Assembly (NCBI GenBank): GCA_028678555.1
Contig: JAJRDF010000037.1
Location: forward strand, 1-9,476
Direction of reading: 5' to 3'
Length of the DNA stretch: 9,476 bases
From: Methanomicrobiales archaeon
GTDB lineage: Archaea; Halobacteriota; Methanomicrobia; Methanomicrobiales; JACTUA01
Part shown: one piece after another, positions 1-6,782 of the stretch
Layout: each line of letters begins with the position of its first letter
Numbering within the stretch: the stretch's first letter is position 1
Position numbers and translations under genes: made by a program
The notes under the pieces: generated by a model
What the model was told of the DNA's origin: nothing
The model's input: only the letters and a program-made list of their open reading frames with translations
Database searches by the model: none

Positions 1-1011
1 ATCCATGACGAGATCGGCGACCGTCTCGTTGATCTCATAGGTTCCACCGGTATCCAGGTAGCCCGCCTTCCTGACCATGATGAGATGGATGCCGTGCTCC
101 ACGTCCTGGAGGGGAGCCCGTCCGTAGGTATCTGTCGTACCGGAGATGACCCCGTCCACCCGCACCTCAGCCCCCTCCACCGGGCGGCGATCTTCGTCGA
201 AGGCGGAGACCGTCACCCGTTCTGTGGCCCGCGTGAGGGGTACCGCCCACACGATGTCACCGGTTGCCAGGTACCGGTCCACGATGGCAGGGGTATACCC
301 CGGCGATTCCACCCGGATCTGGTGGTTCTCCTCCTTCTCCAGGAAGTGAACCAGCTGCCCGGAGGGGTCGGTGGCCCCCTGGAGAAGGCCATCCACCGTG
401 ACCGTGGCATTCCCGATGGCGGTTCCGGTGGCTGCGTCCTTCACCTGGACCACCAGCTGGTCTGACCGGTAGAGCCAGTACTGGACCGCGGTGTCGGTGC
501 TCCCTGTCTCCACGGTGCGTTCCAGTGACTCGTAGTGGGGAACCCTCACCTCCACCGAGTACAGCCCGTACGACCTGACCGGCAACACTGCCTGGCCTTT
601 GGCATCGCTCTGGGCCGAGGCGGAGAGGTTCTCTCCCGAGAGGGTGACGAGGGCCCCCGGGACCGGCTGGAACGTGGTGCCGTCAAAGAGGGTGACGGTG
701 AGGGTGAGTGCCTTCCGGGAAAGCATCACCGCTGCGGAGATCTGGTCCGGCTCCACCAGGATCACCTGATCCTCGTACCCGATCCTGGCCACTTTCAGAT
801 AAAACGAGGCGTTCAGGGCATGGCTGTACGAAAATTCCCCGGTCTCCGTGCTCTTCCCTGCGTAGTCGCCGTTCACATACACCCGGGCATCCTGCACCGG
901 ATCACCGGTCCCTGCATCCCGGACCGTGAGCGAGAGCACGGTCCCCTGGACCACGGCGGGGAGGACGAGCACAAGGGTGGCAAGGAGCACCAGGAGCTGC
1001 ACCCGCTTCAT
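1..1011 (-). CDS. Exported protein of tandem carboxypeptidase-regulatory/PEGA-like repeats, C-terminus cut by window edge
   Basis: This open frame of 337 codons runs off the left edge without a stop, so only the N-terminal part is present. Residues 1-23 form a signal peptide (MKR, then a Leu/Val-rich core ending near VVQG). The rest consists of four similar beta-rich units at about residues 26-90, 102-170, 185-250 and 266-337. Each has the pattern D-x-TG-x-PV-x2-A-x-V-x-V-x-G, then a G-x-T turn, and three have a late aromatic-rich GY or HY. This pattern is typical of carboxypeptidase regulatory-like and PEGA-type Ig-fold domains found in archaeal surface proteins. Four N-glycosylation sequons are visible (N67, N128, N201, N328). 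The gene starts 40 bases after the AMP phosphorylase stop and may be co-transcribed with it. The chosen ATG at 1011 has GGTGA 11 bases upstream; in-frame alternatives are GTG at 1026 and ATG at 1047. An envelope location is well supported; the function is unknown, and the missing end may hold a membrane anchor. Confidence 0.85.
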   Translation of the reverse strand, partial: MKRVQLLVLLATLVLVLPAVVQGTVLSLTVRDAGTGDPVQDARVYVNGDYAGKSTETGEFSYSHALNASFYLKVARIGYEDQVILVEPDQISAAVMLSRKALTLTVTLFDGTTFQPVPGALVTLSGENLSASAQSDAKGQAVLPVRSYGLYSVEVRVPHYESLERTVETGSTDTAVQYWLYRSDQLVVQVKDAATGTAIGNATVTVDGLLQGATDPSGQLVHFLEKEENHQIRVESPGYTPAIVDRYLATGDIVWAVPLTRATERVTVSAFDEDRRPVEGAEVRVDGVISGTTDTYGRAPLQDVEHGIHLIMVRKAGYLDTGGTYEINETVADLVMD

Positions 1012-1051
1012 AGGAATACGGTTCACCGTCCCCCCCCTTGATTCCATCGGT

Positions 1052-2575
1052 TCACACCCAGTGGGTCGATGGGACGCGGTCCAGGAGCATCCCTTCCACG
1101 AGGACCGGCATCAGCTGCCGTCCCACCTCCACGGCGTTCTGGAGCCGCCAGTTCCGGTCAGCATAGATCGTGAAGATCGGTTCACCCTGGTTGACCCGGC
1201 TGCCCTTCTTGGCATGGATGTAGATCCCGGCCCCCCGGTCGTGGGGGGCACCGGCCGCCCGGGCGATAGTAATCAGGGCCCGGTTGTTCAGGTCCACCAC
1301 GTACCCGGAGAGGGGGGCATTCACCACGAACCGGTGCTGGCCCGGCGTCACCTCTGCGGACGTGATCCGGGGATTGCCCCCCTGGATCTCGATGATCTGC
1401 CGGAGCTTCTCGAGAGCCTTTCCGCTCCTCAGGATCTCCTCCGCGACCGAATAGCCCTGGCCCTGTGCCGCCTTCCCGGACATCTCCAGCGCTATCCCGG
1501 CGATGGCCATGCTCTTCTGCAGGAGCGAGGTGGGTTTCCCGGCGCCCTCCAGCACCTGGAGGGCCTCCTGGACCTCCAGGTTGGGGCCGATGGCGTGCCC
1601 CACCAGGGATTCCCCGTAGGTGAGGGCACACTCCACGCGGATGCCCAGGCGTTCCCCCAGCTCCATGAACTGCCGGGCCAGCTTCCTGCCTTCCTGCACG
1701 TCGATGACCTTGGTATTCCTTCCCACCGGGATGTCGATTACCACCACGTCAGCCCCCACCGCAAACTTCTTCGCCATGACAGAGGCGAGCATCTGTCCCC
1801 GGGCATCGATCCGGAACGGGTACTCCACCATGATGAATTTGTCATCGGCAGGGGCGATGTTGGTTGCTCCGCCCCAGACGATGACCCCGCCCACTTTCTC
1901 GGTCATCCGCTTCACCTCGCCGGCCGAGAACTCCACGGGGGCCAGCACCTCCATGAGATCCGCGGTGCCCCCGGCGCCGGTGATGGCACGGGAGGAGGTC
2001 TTGGGGATCCGGAGGCCGGCGGCGGCGATGACGGGGACAACGATGAGGGTGATCTTGTTGCCCGGCACTCCACCGATGGAGTGCTTGTCCACGATGGGAT
2101 GGGTGACGAACTGGATCCGTTCCCCGGTGTCCACCATGGCCCGGGTCAGGTGTTCCACCTCGTCCATGTCCATACCATGGATGTAGGATGCGGCGATGTA
2201 GGTGGCCATCTCCATGGAGGAGAGGTTGTCGTCCACGGTATCTTTGACAATGGCCAGCACCTCGTCCTTGGAGAGCCTGGCCCCGTCCAGCTTCTTCCGG
2301 ATCAGGTCCAGGGAGGCCAGGCGCTCCGCCTCCCTCACCTCCACACCCGTCCCGTCCTTCAGCTGGAGCCGGGCGTTGGTCCGGTGAAAGATCCCCACAC
2401 AGCCCTTCTCCAGCATCGTGGTGGTGGTATCCACGATGGCCGTCGCCGATTCCCCCAGGACCACGTTCAGGAGCCGCACCCGGTCCCCCTCCAGGACACC
2501 CACGGTCCGGGCATCGGACCGGTGCATCAGCACCCCGTTCTTGTCAATATCCATCAGCCGTGCGGTGAACTTCAT
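1052..2575 (-). CDS. deoA: AMP phosphorylase (archaeal thymidine-phosphorylase family)
   Basis: The 507-residue product matches the usual length of archaeal AMP phosphorylases, which convert AMP and phosphate to adenine and ribose 1,5-bisphosphate. In the known archaeal pathway this product is isomerised to ribulose 1,5-bisphosphate and passed to type III RuBisCO; neither partner gene is in the window. The first 85 or so residues form the extra N-terminal domain that separates the archaeal enzyme from bacterial thymidine phosphorylases. The family signature [12 protein letters not shown] lies at residues 163-174, followed by [20 protein letters not shown] at 192-211, the phosphate and nucleoside binding region. 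A glycine-rich C-terminal alpha/beta domain with [16 protein letters not shown] and [14 protein letters not shown] follows, as in pyrimidine nucleoside phosphorylases. The ATG is preceded by a purine-rich GAGGGGGAT about five bases upstream. The enzyme is cytoplasmic. The next gene downstream encodes an exported protein with no evident metabolic link. Older annotations call such genes thymidine phosphorylase; the N-terminal domain and length favour the AMP enzyme. Confidence 0.95.
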   Translation of the reverse strand: MKFTARLMDIDKNGVLMHRSDARTVGVLEGDRVRLLNVVLGESATAIVDTTTTMLEKGCVGIFHRTNARLQLKDGTGVEVREAERLASLDLIRKKLDGARLSKDEVLAIVKDTVDDNLSSMEMATYIAASYIHGMDMDEVEHLTRAMVDTGERIQFVTHPIVDKHSIGGVPGNKITLIVVPVIAAAGLRIPKTSSRAITGAGGTADLMEVLAPVEFSAGEVKRMTEKVGGVIVWGGATNIAPADDKFIMVEYPFRIDARGQMLASVMAKKFAVGADVVVIDIPVGRNTKVIDVQEGRKLARQFMELGERLGIRVECALTYGESLVGHAIGPNLEVQEALQVLEGAGKPTSLLQKSMAIAGIALEMSGKAAQGQGYSVAEEILRSGKALEKLRQIIEIQGGNPRITSAEVTPGQHRFVVNAPLSGYVVDLNNRALITIARAAGAPHDRGAGIYIHAKKGSRVNQGEPIFTIYADRNWRLQNAVEVGRQLMPVLVEGMLLDRVPSTHWV

Positions 2576-2717
2576 CGCCTATCCCCCTCACTCAGATCTC
2601 CTTATCTCCCTCATCCCATAGATACCTGCCGGGCCCGCCGCCTCGGCCGCAGCGGTTGATTCTGATTATCGTTTCCTGTCAGATTCCTCACTATCATGCG
2701 TACTGGTGAGACGCTCT

Positions 2718-2745
2718 CGGGGGCTCCGCCGCGGCTCCGCCCCCG
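2718..2745. repeat. GC-rich inverted repeat with internal direct repeat
   Basis: CGGGGGC at 2718-2724 pairs perfectly with GCCCCCG at 2739-2745. The same block contains the direct repeat GGCTCCGCC at 2722-2730 and 2733-2741, and a central GCCGCGGC palindrome. It could fold as a hairpin on either strand. Blocks of this composition may recur between genes in the host genome, but that cannot be tested from one window. Confidence 0.6.
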
Positions 2746-2834
2746 CCGCGTGGGCACCCCCGCCGGTGTACCGGAAACCGGTGATCCATCCCTGTACCCG
2801 ATAACCGGCGTGGCGTGACATCCTCATCGGGGGT

Positions 2835-2857
2835 GGGAGGGGGCAGAGCCCCCTCCC
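2835..2857. repeat. Perfect 10-bp inverted repeat with three-base loop
   Basis: GGGAGGGGGC at 2835-2844 is separated by AGA from its exact complement GCCCCCTCCC at 2848-2857. Ten uninterrupted pairs, all but one of them G-C, make a very stable hairpin if transcribed. There is no T tract directly after it on either strand, so it is not a classical intrinsic terminator. It lies about 280 bases past the surface-protein stop and about 260 bases before the AMP phosphorylase start, so it could be a 3'-end stabiliser or a dispersed repeat element. Confidence 0.75.
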
Positions 2858-2869
2858 GTACCGTGTCAT

Positions 2870-2912
2870 CCATCAGGCTGAGACATGTCACCCATCATGC
2901 TCAGAGATGGCA
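2870..2912. repeat. Imperfect tandem repeat, 22-base period
   Basis: CCATCAGGCTGAGACATGTC at 2870-2889 and CCATCATGCTCAGAGATGGC at 2892-2911 agree at most positions (17 of 21 when one more base is counted), with the second copy starting 22 bases after the first. A partial copy seems to precede them near 2861-2869. On the minus strand each copy ends in TGATGG. A period of two DNA turns would fit a protein binding array, but there is no direct evidence. Confidence 0.5.
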
Positions 2913-3124
2913 ACCGGCGAAACCGCGGATTCTTTCATCCTCAGTAGGAGGGGAAATACGGAGATCCCACTGGGGCGTCCCACCAGTCTTCATCCATACA
3001 CGGGCAGTCCCACGGATCCCGGCGAGGGATACCGTGCCCCTTCAGGATACGGGATAGCCTCCGCTGAAGAGAGACTGCCGGAAAGGGAAAATTTCAGAAC
3101 GAAAACCGCAGCGAGGCGGCCGAT

Positions 3125-3131
3125 AAAAAAA
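3125..3131 (-). terminator. Oligo-T terminator of the surface-protein gene
   Basis: Read on the minus strand, seven consecutive T residues begin seven bases after the TAA stop of the surface-protein gene. T-rich stretches right after the coding region are the usual signal for archaeal transcription termination. A second, broken T-rich stretch (GGTTTTCGTT and AAATTTTCCCTTT) follows at about 3085-3110 and may act as backup. Confidence 0.7.
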
Positions 3132-3138
3132 TGTAGGG

Positions 3139-5604
3139 TTAGTGGCGCCGGAGCACCAGGATCGCAACCGCACCGAGACCAATGAGTGCAATCACTGCCC
3201 CGAAGCCGGGCTGCGGCTGGGGGGTGGTGGTGGGCACTGTGGTCGGCGGGAGGGTCGGGATCGTGGGGATGGTCGGCATGGTGGTGCAAACCGGGATCGT
3301 GATACAGGCTGCAGGGCTCGTGGCCGTGCAGTCCAGCACGTTGAAGGTTTGGGTCGCAGTCACGCTCGGCTGGATGGCCTCAGCAGTGACGATGTACTCG
3401 TCAGGCTTGAAGGTGGAGGCGTCCACGTCGAACGACCAGGTGTTGTAGGTGTCACCCTTCACAACCGTGACCGTGCCGGAGGCACCGCTGAATTCACCGC
3501 TCTGTGTCTTCTCGGTCGGCTTGAACGAGGAGGACACAACGGAGACCTCGATCTCGTCGCCCTCGGCGAGGTTCGTGGTACCGGCGATGGTGAACGTGTC
3601 ACCGACGCACTTGTCGCCCAGGTCGCCGCAGCCGGCACCGGCACCGATGTTGATGAACGGCTCCTCAATCATGACCGACAGCTTGGTGTAGGTGTCGTCC
3701 ACGTTCGGGGAGTTCAGCGCATCAGTGAGCGCAGTGGCCGCGTCAGGCGCCTGCAGGCCGATGATCCGGACGTAGATACCGGACCCGGTTCCGGATGAGC
3801 CCCAGGTACCCAGGGTCGAGCTGGTGTTGAAGAACGCAGTACAGGACGCTCCTGCCACATCTTGCGTAATGTCCTGGATGCCGTTCATCATGGGGTGCTG
3901 GACCACCATGTAGTACTGGCCTGCGGACAGGTCATCAGTGTCGCCGCGGTCAAGCTTGTACTCGTAGGTCGCATCGGACTTGACGCTCGCGGTGTTACCA
4001 CAGCTCCGGTAGTTCTTCCCGAAGATCCAGACGTAGACGTTGTTGGGCTTGCCTTCTGCAGTGCCCCGGATGTAGAGGATGTCCCCCTTGGCCAGGGTGT
4101 TTGTGTTCGCCGCTGCAGTGACAAAGGGCTTCTTCAGGACCACCGAGATGGTCGAGTACTCGACGCCGGAGAGGTCGGCCTTGTTGTTGGGTGCAGACGA
4201 GACGTAGATCGTGTAGGTACCTGCGTCAAGCGTCTTGCCCAGGGACGAGGTGTCCCACTTGAAGGACCAGGTGTCATCGGTGTTGACACTCACCTGCTTG
4301 AAGGTGGCCACGTTGCCGGTGACAGATGCCGTGTTAACATTGTCGAGTTTCACACCGTTGTCGTTCAGGTTCGGCCCCGTCATGAAGAGCCAGACAGTCT
4401 CGTTGTCGGTGCTGGTACCGCTCAGCTTGACGGTCTCGCCAAGATAGAAGGTGCCCGTGCCCTCGTAGGTGGCGGTCACCGTTCCCTTCTCCACTGTGAC
4501 ATCGACCTGGTCGTACTTGGACGAGTCAGAGACCGACAGCACCTTGAGGGTGAACTTCTTGTCGTCGGTGGAGGTGTTGGTGTCGAACTGGACAGCGCGG
4601 GTACCATCGGCCGCAGTGGTGACATTGGCAATGGTCTGGTACTTGCCGGCCTCATCAGACGCCCAGGCAAGGTCACTGGCCGAGATAGCCAGATTCACGT
4701 TGGCCTGGCCGACGGTTGCCAGCGGGTAGTCCGCCGCACCTGCATCCTTGATGTACACCAGGTAGGGAGTCTTGGACTCACCGGTGATCGTAACGACGAA
4801 CGGGTTGCCCCGCACCACGCTCTCCTTGTTGCTGGTGATCGTGATGGGCTTGGACAGCACCGTGAAGGTCACCGAGTTGGAGTCAAGGTTGGACCTGCCA
4901 GCCCACGGTGAGACATTCATCTTGATGATTGCACTGTAGGTTCCGGCCTCGGCGTTGGTGAGGTCAATCGGAACAGCAGGGCCAGCAGTGTCAGTGAACA
5001 TCTGTGCGCTGGTCAGGTTGATATTCGAGAGGTCAACGCCCTGGAACTGGCGGACCTTACCGCCGCCGGGGGTCGTGAGCTCGATATCCACCACGGCCAT
5101 GTACACGGGTGTGACGGCATAGAGGTAGCCATACTCGGTCCCGATCTTGAAGGCAATGTCCGTGTCCCTGGTGACGCTCTTCCCGTCCACAGAGTCAACG
5201 TGGGAATTGCTCAGGACCGCTCCCAGCGTGGTGCCCATCGGCCGGATACGGACGCTGTTGGATGACGCGGGGACGGGAATAACTGCTACATCAACGCAAT
5301 AGTAAATCCCGTAGTCAGTACCAACCTGTTCTGTCAGGACGGAGAAGCTGAGGACGTTACTGACCGGAATTTCCTTGATCCTGGCCTTCGTGACGTCATC
5401 ATCCACGAACTTGACGAGATAATCGCCATTGTTCATCAGACCCGCGGTGTTACTGAGCGCCGCGAGGTTCAGTCCTGTCTCGTAAATAAACATGGTATCC
5501 CCGTTTGCGATGTTCTTGATCGAAGGGCCACGAGCTGCAACAGGTGCAGCCAGCAGCGCTACGAGAACGATCGCAGCGAATACCACAATCTTGTAACTCT
5601 TCAT
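3139..5604 (-). CDS. S-layer-like surface protein with DUF3821-type N-terminus and PGF archaeosortase anchor
   Basis: The 821-residue product is an exported, cell-wall-anchored protein. Residues 1-24 are a signal peptide with a long hydrophobic core ending in APVAA. The segment after it (PSIKNIANGDTMFIYETGLN, 27-46) resembles the start of the DUF3821 domain of Methanomicrobiales surface proteins, which would extend to about residue 250. Four Ig-like beta repeats follow at about 253-370, 372-490, 492-647 and 648-757. Several share a G(D/E/N)xxxxxG strand near the start and a late TWSF or YEYK-type strand followed by (A/D)GxYTI. A Thr/Pro-rich, Cys-containing linker spans 768-797. The tail PGF (799-801), hydrophobic 802-817 and terminal RRH is the PGF-CTERM signal cut by archaeosortase. 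Six N-glycosylation sequons are present (N196, N230, N327, N343, N401, N593), though N230 is followed by Pro after the Ser. The start has an ideal ribosome binding site. Length, architecture, strong promoter and own terminator suggest an abundant envelope protein, perhaps the S-layer itself; that last step is inference. Confidence 0.9.
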   Translation of the reverse strand: MKSYKIVVFAAIVLVALLAAPVAARGPSIKNIANGDTMFIYETGLNLAALSNTAGLMNNGDYLVKFVDDDVTKARIKEIPVSNVLSFSVLTEQVGTDYGIYYCVDVAVIPVPASSNSVRIRPMGTTLGAVLSNSHVDSVDGKSVTRDTDIAFKIGTEYGYLYAVTPVYMAVVDIELTTPGGGKVRQFQGVDLSNINLTSAQMFTDTAGPAVPIDLTNAEAGTYSAIIKMNVSPWAGRSNLDSNSVTFTVLSKPITITSNKESVVRGNPFVVTITGESKTPYLVYIKDAGAADYPLATVGQANVNLAISASDLAWASDEAGKYQTIANVTTAADGTRAVQFDTNTSTDDKKFTLKVLSVSDSSKYDQVDVTVEKGTVTATYEGTGTFYLGETVKLSGTSTDNETVWLFMTGPNLNDNGVKLDNVNTASVTGNVATFKQVSVNTDDTWSFKWDTSSLGKTLDAGTYTIYVSSAPNNKADLSGVEYSTISVVLKKPFVTAAANTNTLAKGDILYIRGTAEGKPNNVYVWIFGKNYRSCGNTASVKSDATYEYKLDRGDTDDLSAGQYYMVVQHPMMNGIQDITQDVAGASCTAFFNTSSTLGTWGSSGTGSGIYVRIIGLQAPDAATALTDALNSPNVDDTYTKLSVMIEEPFINIGAGAGCGDLGDKCVGDTFTIAGTTNLAEGDEIEVSVVSSSFKPTEKTQSGEFSGASGTVTVVKGDTYNTWSFDVDASTFKPDEYIVTAEAIQPSVTATQTFNVLDCTATSPAACITIPVCTTMPTIPTIPTLPPTTVPTTTPQPQPGFGAVIALIGLGAVAILVLRRH

Positions 5605-5610
5605 TCAGTT

Positions 5611-5616
5611 CCTCCT
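5611..5616 (-). promoter_or_regulatory. Strong ribosome binding site of the surface-protein gene
   Basis: AGGAGG on the minus strand lies six bases before the ATG at 5604, a full match to the complement of the 16S rRNA 3' end at optimal spacing. It fixes the start codon and suggests high expression. Confidence 0.9.
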
Positions 5617-5657
5617 TACATTCATTTGCAGACTCACGGACACGCGACCATGCGGTG

Positions 5658-5673
5658 TTCGGCATTTGCCGAA
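5658..5673. repeat. Palindrome in the leader of the surface-protein gene
   Basis: TTCGGCA (5658-5664) and TGCCGAA (5667-5673) are perfect complements separated by two bases. If transcription starts about 25 bases after the TATA box at 5738-5744, this dyad sits in the untranslated leader, some 54-69 bases before the start codon. As RNA it would form a six-pair hairpin with a four-base loop. It might stabilise the mRNA or bind a regulator. Confidence 0.6.
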
Positions 5674-5716
5674 TAACGCTTCACCATGCCCGATACTCCG
5701 ATTTAACGGAATATGA

Positions 5717-5729
5717 CCCAATATTTGGG
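5717..5729. repeat. Palindrome between TATA box and predicted transcription start
   Basis: CCCAA and TTGGG flank TAT in CCCAATATTTGGG. The dyad lies just downstream of the surface-protein TATA box, where a bound archaeal repressor would block the polymerase. It is enclosed by a wider inverted repeat, ATACTCC at 5693-5699 and GGAGTAT at 5733-5739. The operator role is inference. Confidence 0.5.
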
Positions 5730-5734
5730 GATGG

Positions 5735-5750
5735 AGTATTATATCTTTTG
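5735..5750 (-). promoter_or_regulatory. TATA box promoter of the surface-protein gene
   Basis: On the minus strand the sequence reads CAAAAGATATAATACT, a close match to the archaeal A-rich BRE plus TATA element (core 5738-5744). Transcription would start around 5713-5717 and leave a leader of roughly 110 bases, long for an archaeal mRNA but compatible with the good ribosome binding site. Confidence 0.7.
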
Positions 5751-5796
5751 TGGTCGAAAATCCGGGGGTCCTGCGACGGGGAGGGCCGGAAAGTGG

Positions 5797-5808
5797 ATTA
5801 TATACTAA
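5797..5808. promoter_or_regulatory. Second TATA-like element in the divergent intergenic region
   Basis: GATTATATACTA is TATA-like on both strands. On the minus strand it would give a second, upstream start for the surface-protein gene at about 5775. On the plus strand it would start a transcript near 5830 that reaches thymidylate synthase after about 165 bases. The region around it encodes no convincing protein, so a small untranslated RNA is also possible. Nothing in the sequence decides between these. Confidence 0.4.
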
Positions 5809-5960
5809 GGATATACAGGGCCTTTTTCCGGGGCCCGGACCCCTCCCGACCAGCCGTATCCGGTAGACGGTACAGCGCAGGGAAAGATGAAGGTATGGAC
5901 TCCCCTTCCCCCTGATCGATGGCCGGGATCCGTGAAGGTATCCCTGGCTCCGATTCCCAT

Positions 5961-5968
5961 CCTTTATT
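5961..5968 (+). promoter_or_regulatory. TATA-like element placed for a leaderless thymidylate synthase transcript
   Basis: CTTTATTG lies about 28 bases before the ATG at 5993, and no ribosome binding site precedes that ATG (the upstream bases are pyrimidine-rich, CACATCTTCTC). Both facts fit a leaderless archaeal mRNA starting at or within a few bases of the start codon. The match to the TATA consensus is only moderate. Confidence 0.45.
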
Positions 5969-5992
5969 GTCCCGCGGATTCCACATCTTCTC

Positions 5993-6721
5993 ATGCGGAT
6001 CATCGCGGCTCCCTCCCTCGGCAGGGCCCACGAGCTGGCCGTAAAGATGGTGCTCGAAAAGGGCTGGACTCTCGTCACAGAGAACGGGGAGGCCACCGTG
6101 GAGTTCGAGGAGATGGGGATCCGGGTGGAGACCCCCCTGGCCGAACCGATGGCCAGCCCCTGTTCCCGGTTCCAGCGGCGGTTCCTGGAGAAGTACGCCG
6201 AGGACCTGCTGAACGGTTCCGCGGCGCAGTTCGAGTATGACTACCACAGCCGGCTCTTTGACTGGGGCCAGGGCCTGGCCCTGGCAGGCAGGGAGGTCCA
6301 CTCGGACCAGATCGGGTATATCACCAAGAAACTGGCCTCCTCCCCGGTCTCCCGGCGGGCCGTGGCCGTGACCTGGAACCCGCCGGTGGACGGGGAGCTG
6401 GATGACTGCCCCTGCCTCCAGCTGGTCCAGTGCCTGGTGCGGAACGGTGCCCTCCACATGAAGGTGGTCTTCCGATCCAACGACATGCTCAGTGCCGCCG
6501 GGGCCAACATGTTTGCCCTCGCCCATCTCCAGATGTCTGTCGCCGACCGCCTCGGCCTTCCCTGCGGTTCGTACACGCATATCTCCCTGGTCCCCCACGT
6601 CTACTACCTGCGGGATCTCCAGGAACTGGAGGGCTTCTGCCTGAAGGGGGCTGAGATCCGGCCGGTGGAGCAGGTCTGCCGGTCCTGCGGGCGGTGCCCC
6701 CTGGGGGCCGGCGGGCGGTGA
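5993..6721 (+). CDS. thyA: Thymidylate synthase, methanogen type
   Basis: The 242-residue protein belongs to the archaeal thymidylate synthase family typified by MTH774 of Methanothermobacter. Members are thought to make dTMP from dUMP with a methylene-tetrahydromethanopterin-type donor. The active-site block aligns by eye with classical ThyA: PC at residues 140-141 (Cys141 as nucleophile) followed by LQLVQ, then FRSND at 160-164 (ThyA has QRSxD, phosphate and catalytic residues), then AGANMFALAH at 169-178 (N172 as the uracil-contacting Asn), and PHVY at 201-204 matching the THxY pair that binds the sugar. The protein is shorter than bacterial ThyA. The last 14 residues contain C229-RS-C232-GR-C235, a Cys-x2-Cys-x2-Cys cluster after the normal fold, which could bind a metal or be a redox element. 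The ATG has no ribosome binding site, so the mRNA may be leaderless. Downstream are three palindromes and tRNA-Gln. Family assignment is firm; activity and cofactor are inferred. Confidence 0.9.
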   Translation: MRIIAAPSLGRAHELAVKMVLEKGWTLVTENGEATVEFEEMGIRVETPLAEPMASPCSRFQRRFLEKYAEDLLNGSAAQFEYDYHSRLFDWGQGLALAGREVHSDQIGYITKKLASSPVSRRAVAVTWNPPVDGELDDCPCLQLVQCLVRNGALHMKVVFRSNDMLSAAGANMFALAHLQMSVADRLGLPCGSYTHISLVPHVYYLRDLQELEGFCLKGAEIRPVEQVCRSCGRCPLGAGGR

Positions 6722-6722
6722 T

Positions 6723-6732
6723 CCCTGCAGGG
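6723..6732. repeat. Perfect 10-base palindrome just after thymidylate synthase
   Basis: CCCTGCAGGG begins two bases after the TGA stop and is fully self-complementary. It is the first of three palindromes in a row before the tRNA gene. Confidence 0.6.
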
Positions 6733-6751
6733 CGCCCCGGGGGCCGGGGCG
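6733..6751. repeat. Perfect 8-bp inverted repeat with three-base loop (second palindrome)
   Basis: CGCCCCGG at 6733-6740, loop GGG, and exact complement CCGGGGCG at 6744-6751. It directly abuts the preceding palindrome. It may shape the 3' end of the thymidylate synthase mRNA; no T tract follows it. Confidence 0.7.
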
Positions 6752-6763
6752 ATGTCCCGCCCT

Positions 6764-6782
6764 CCGCTACCTATGGTAGCGG
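6764..6782. repeat. Perfect 8-bp inverted repeat with three-base loop (third palindrome)
   Basis: CCGCTACC at 6764-6771, loop TAT, and exact complement GGTAGCGG at 6775-6782. It has the same 8-3-8 geometry as the preceding element but a different sequence. It sits about 55 bases before the tRNA gene, upstream of that gene's likely promoter. Confidence 0.7.

Larger units (their letters stand above)
2576..3138. other. 563-base intergenic region between surface-protein gene and AMP phosphorylase
   Basis: No convincing coding region is present on either strand. Small open frames exist on both strands but lack ribosome binding sites and recognisable sequence and overlap one another. On the minus strand the gap must hold the end of the surface-protein transcript (right side) and the promoter of AMP phosphorylase (left side). 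Weak TATA-like candidates for the latter are GATAATCA near 2668-2675 and GTATCTAT near 2618-2625; neither is convincing. The middle holds two GC-rich inverted repeats and a 22-base tandem repeat, listed separately. Confidence 0.7.

Noticed and set aside
926..2659. 577-residue open frame on the plus strand
   Set aside because: It is antisense to AMP phosphorylase, has His/Gly/Asp-rich composition typical of reading GC-rich coding DNA backwards, and no recognisable domain.
2860..2950. Possible box C/D guide RNA on the minus strand (ATGATGG, CTGA, TGGATGA words)
   Set aside because: Tempting because Nop5 and fibrillarin are in the window, but the boxes are degenerate, one spacer is about 30 bases, and a proper D box is missing in every layout I tried.
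2815..3185. Small plus-strand frames in the gap after the surface-protein gene
   Set aside because: They lack ribosome binding sites, run over the terminator and the 3' end of the surface-protein gene, and show no recognisable sequence.
3139..5604. Surface protein as a horizontally acquired gene because its base use looks less extreme than its neighbours
   Set aside because: A highly expressed Thr/Ser/Asp-rich protein with preferred codons explains the difference, and its N- and C-terminal features fit the presumed host order.
5798..6598. 266-residue minus-strand frame
   Set aside because: It is antisense to the thymidylate synthase active-site region and extends through the promoter area without a credible start.
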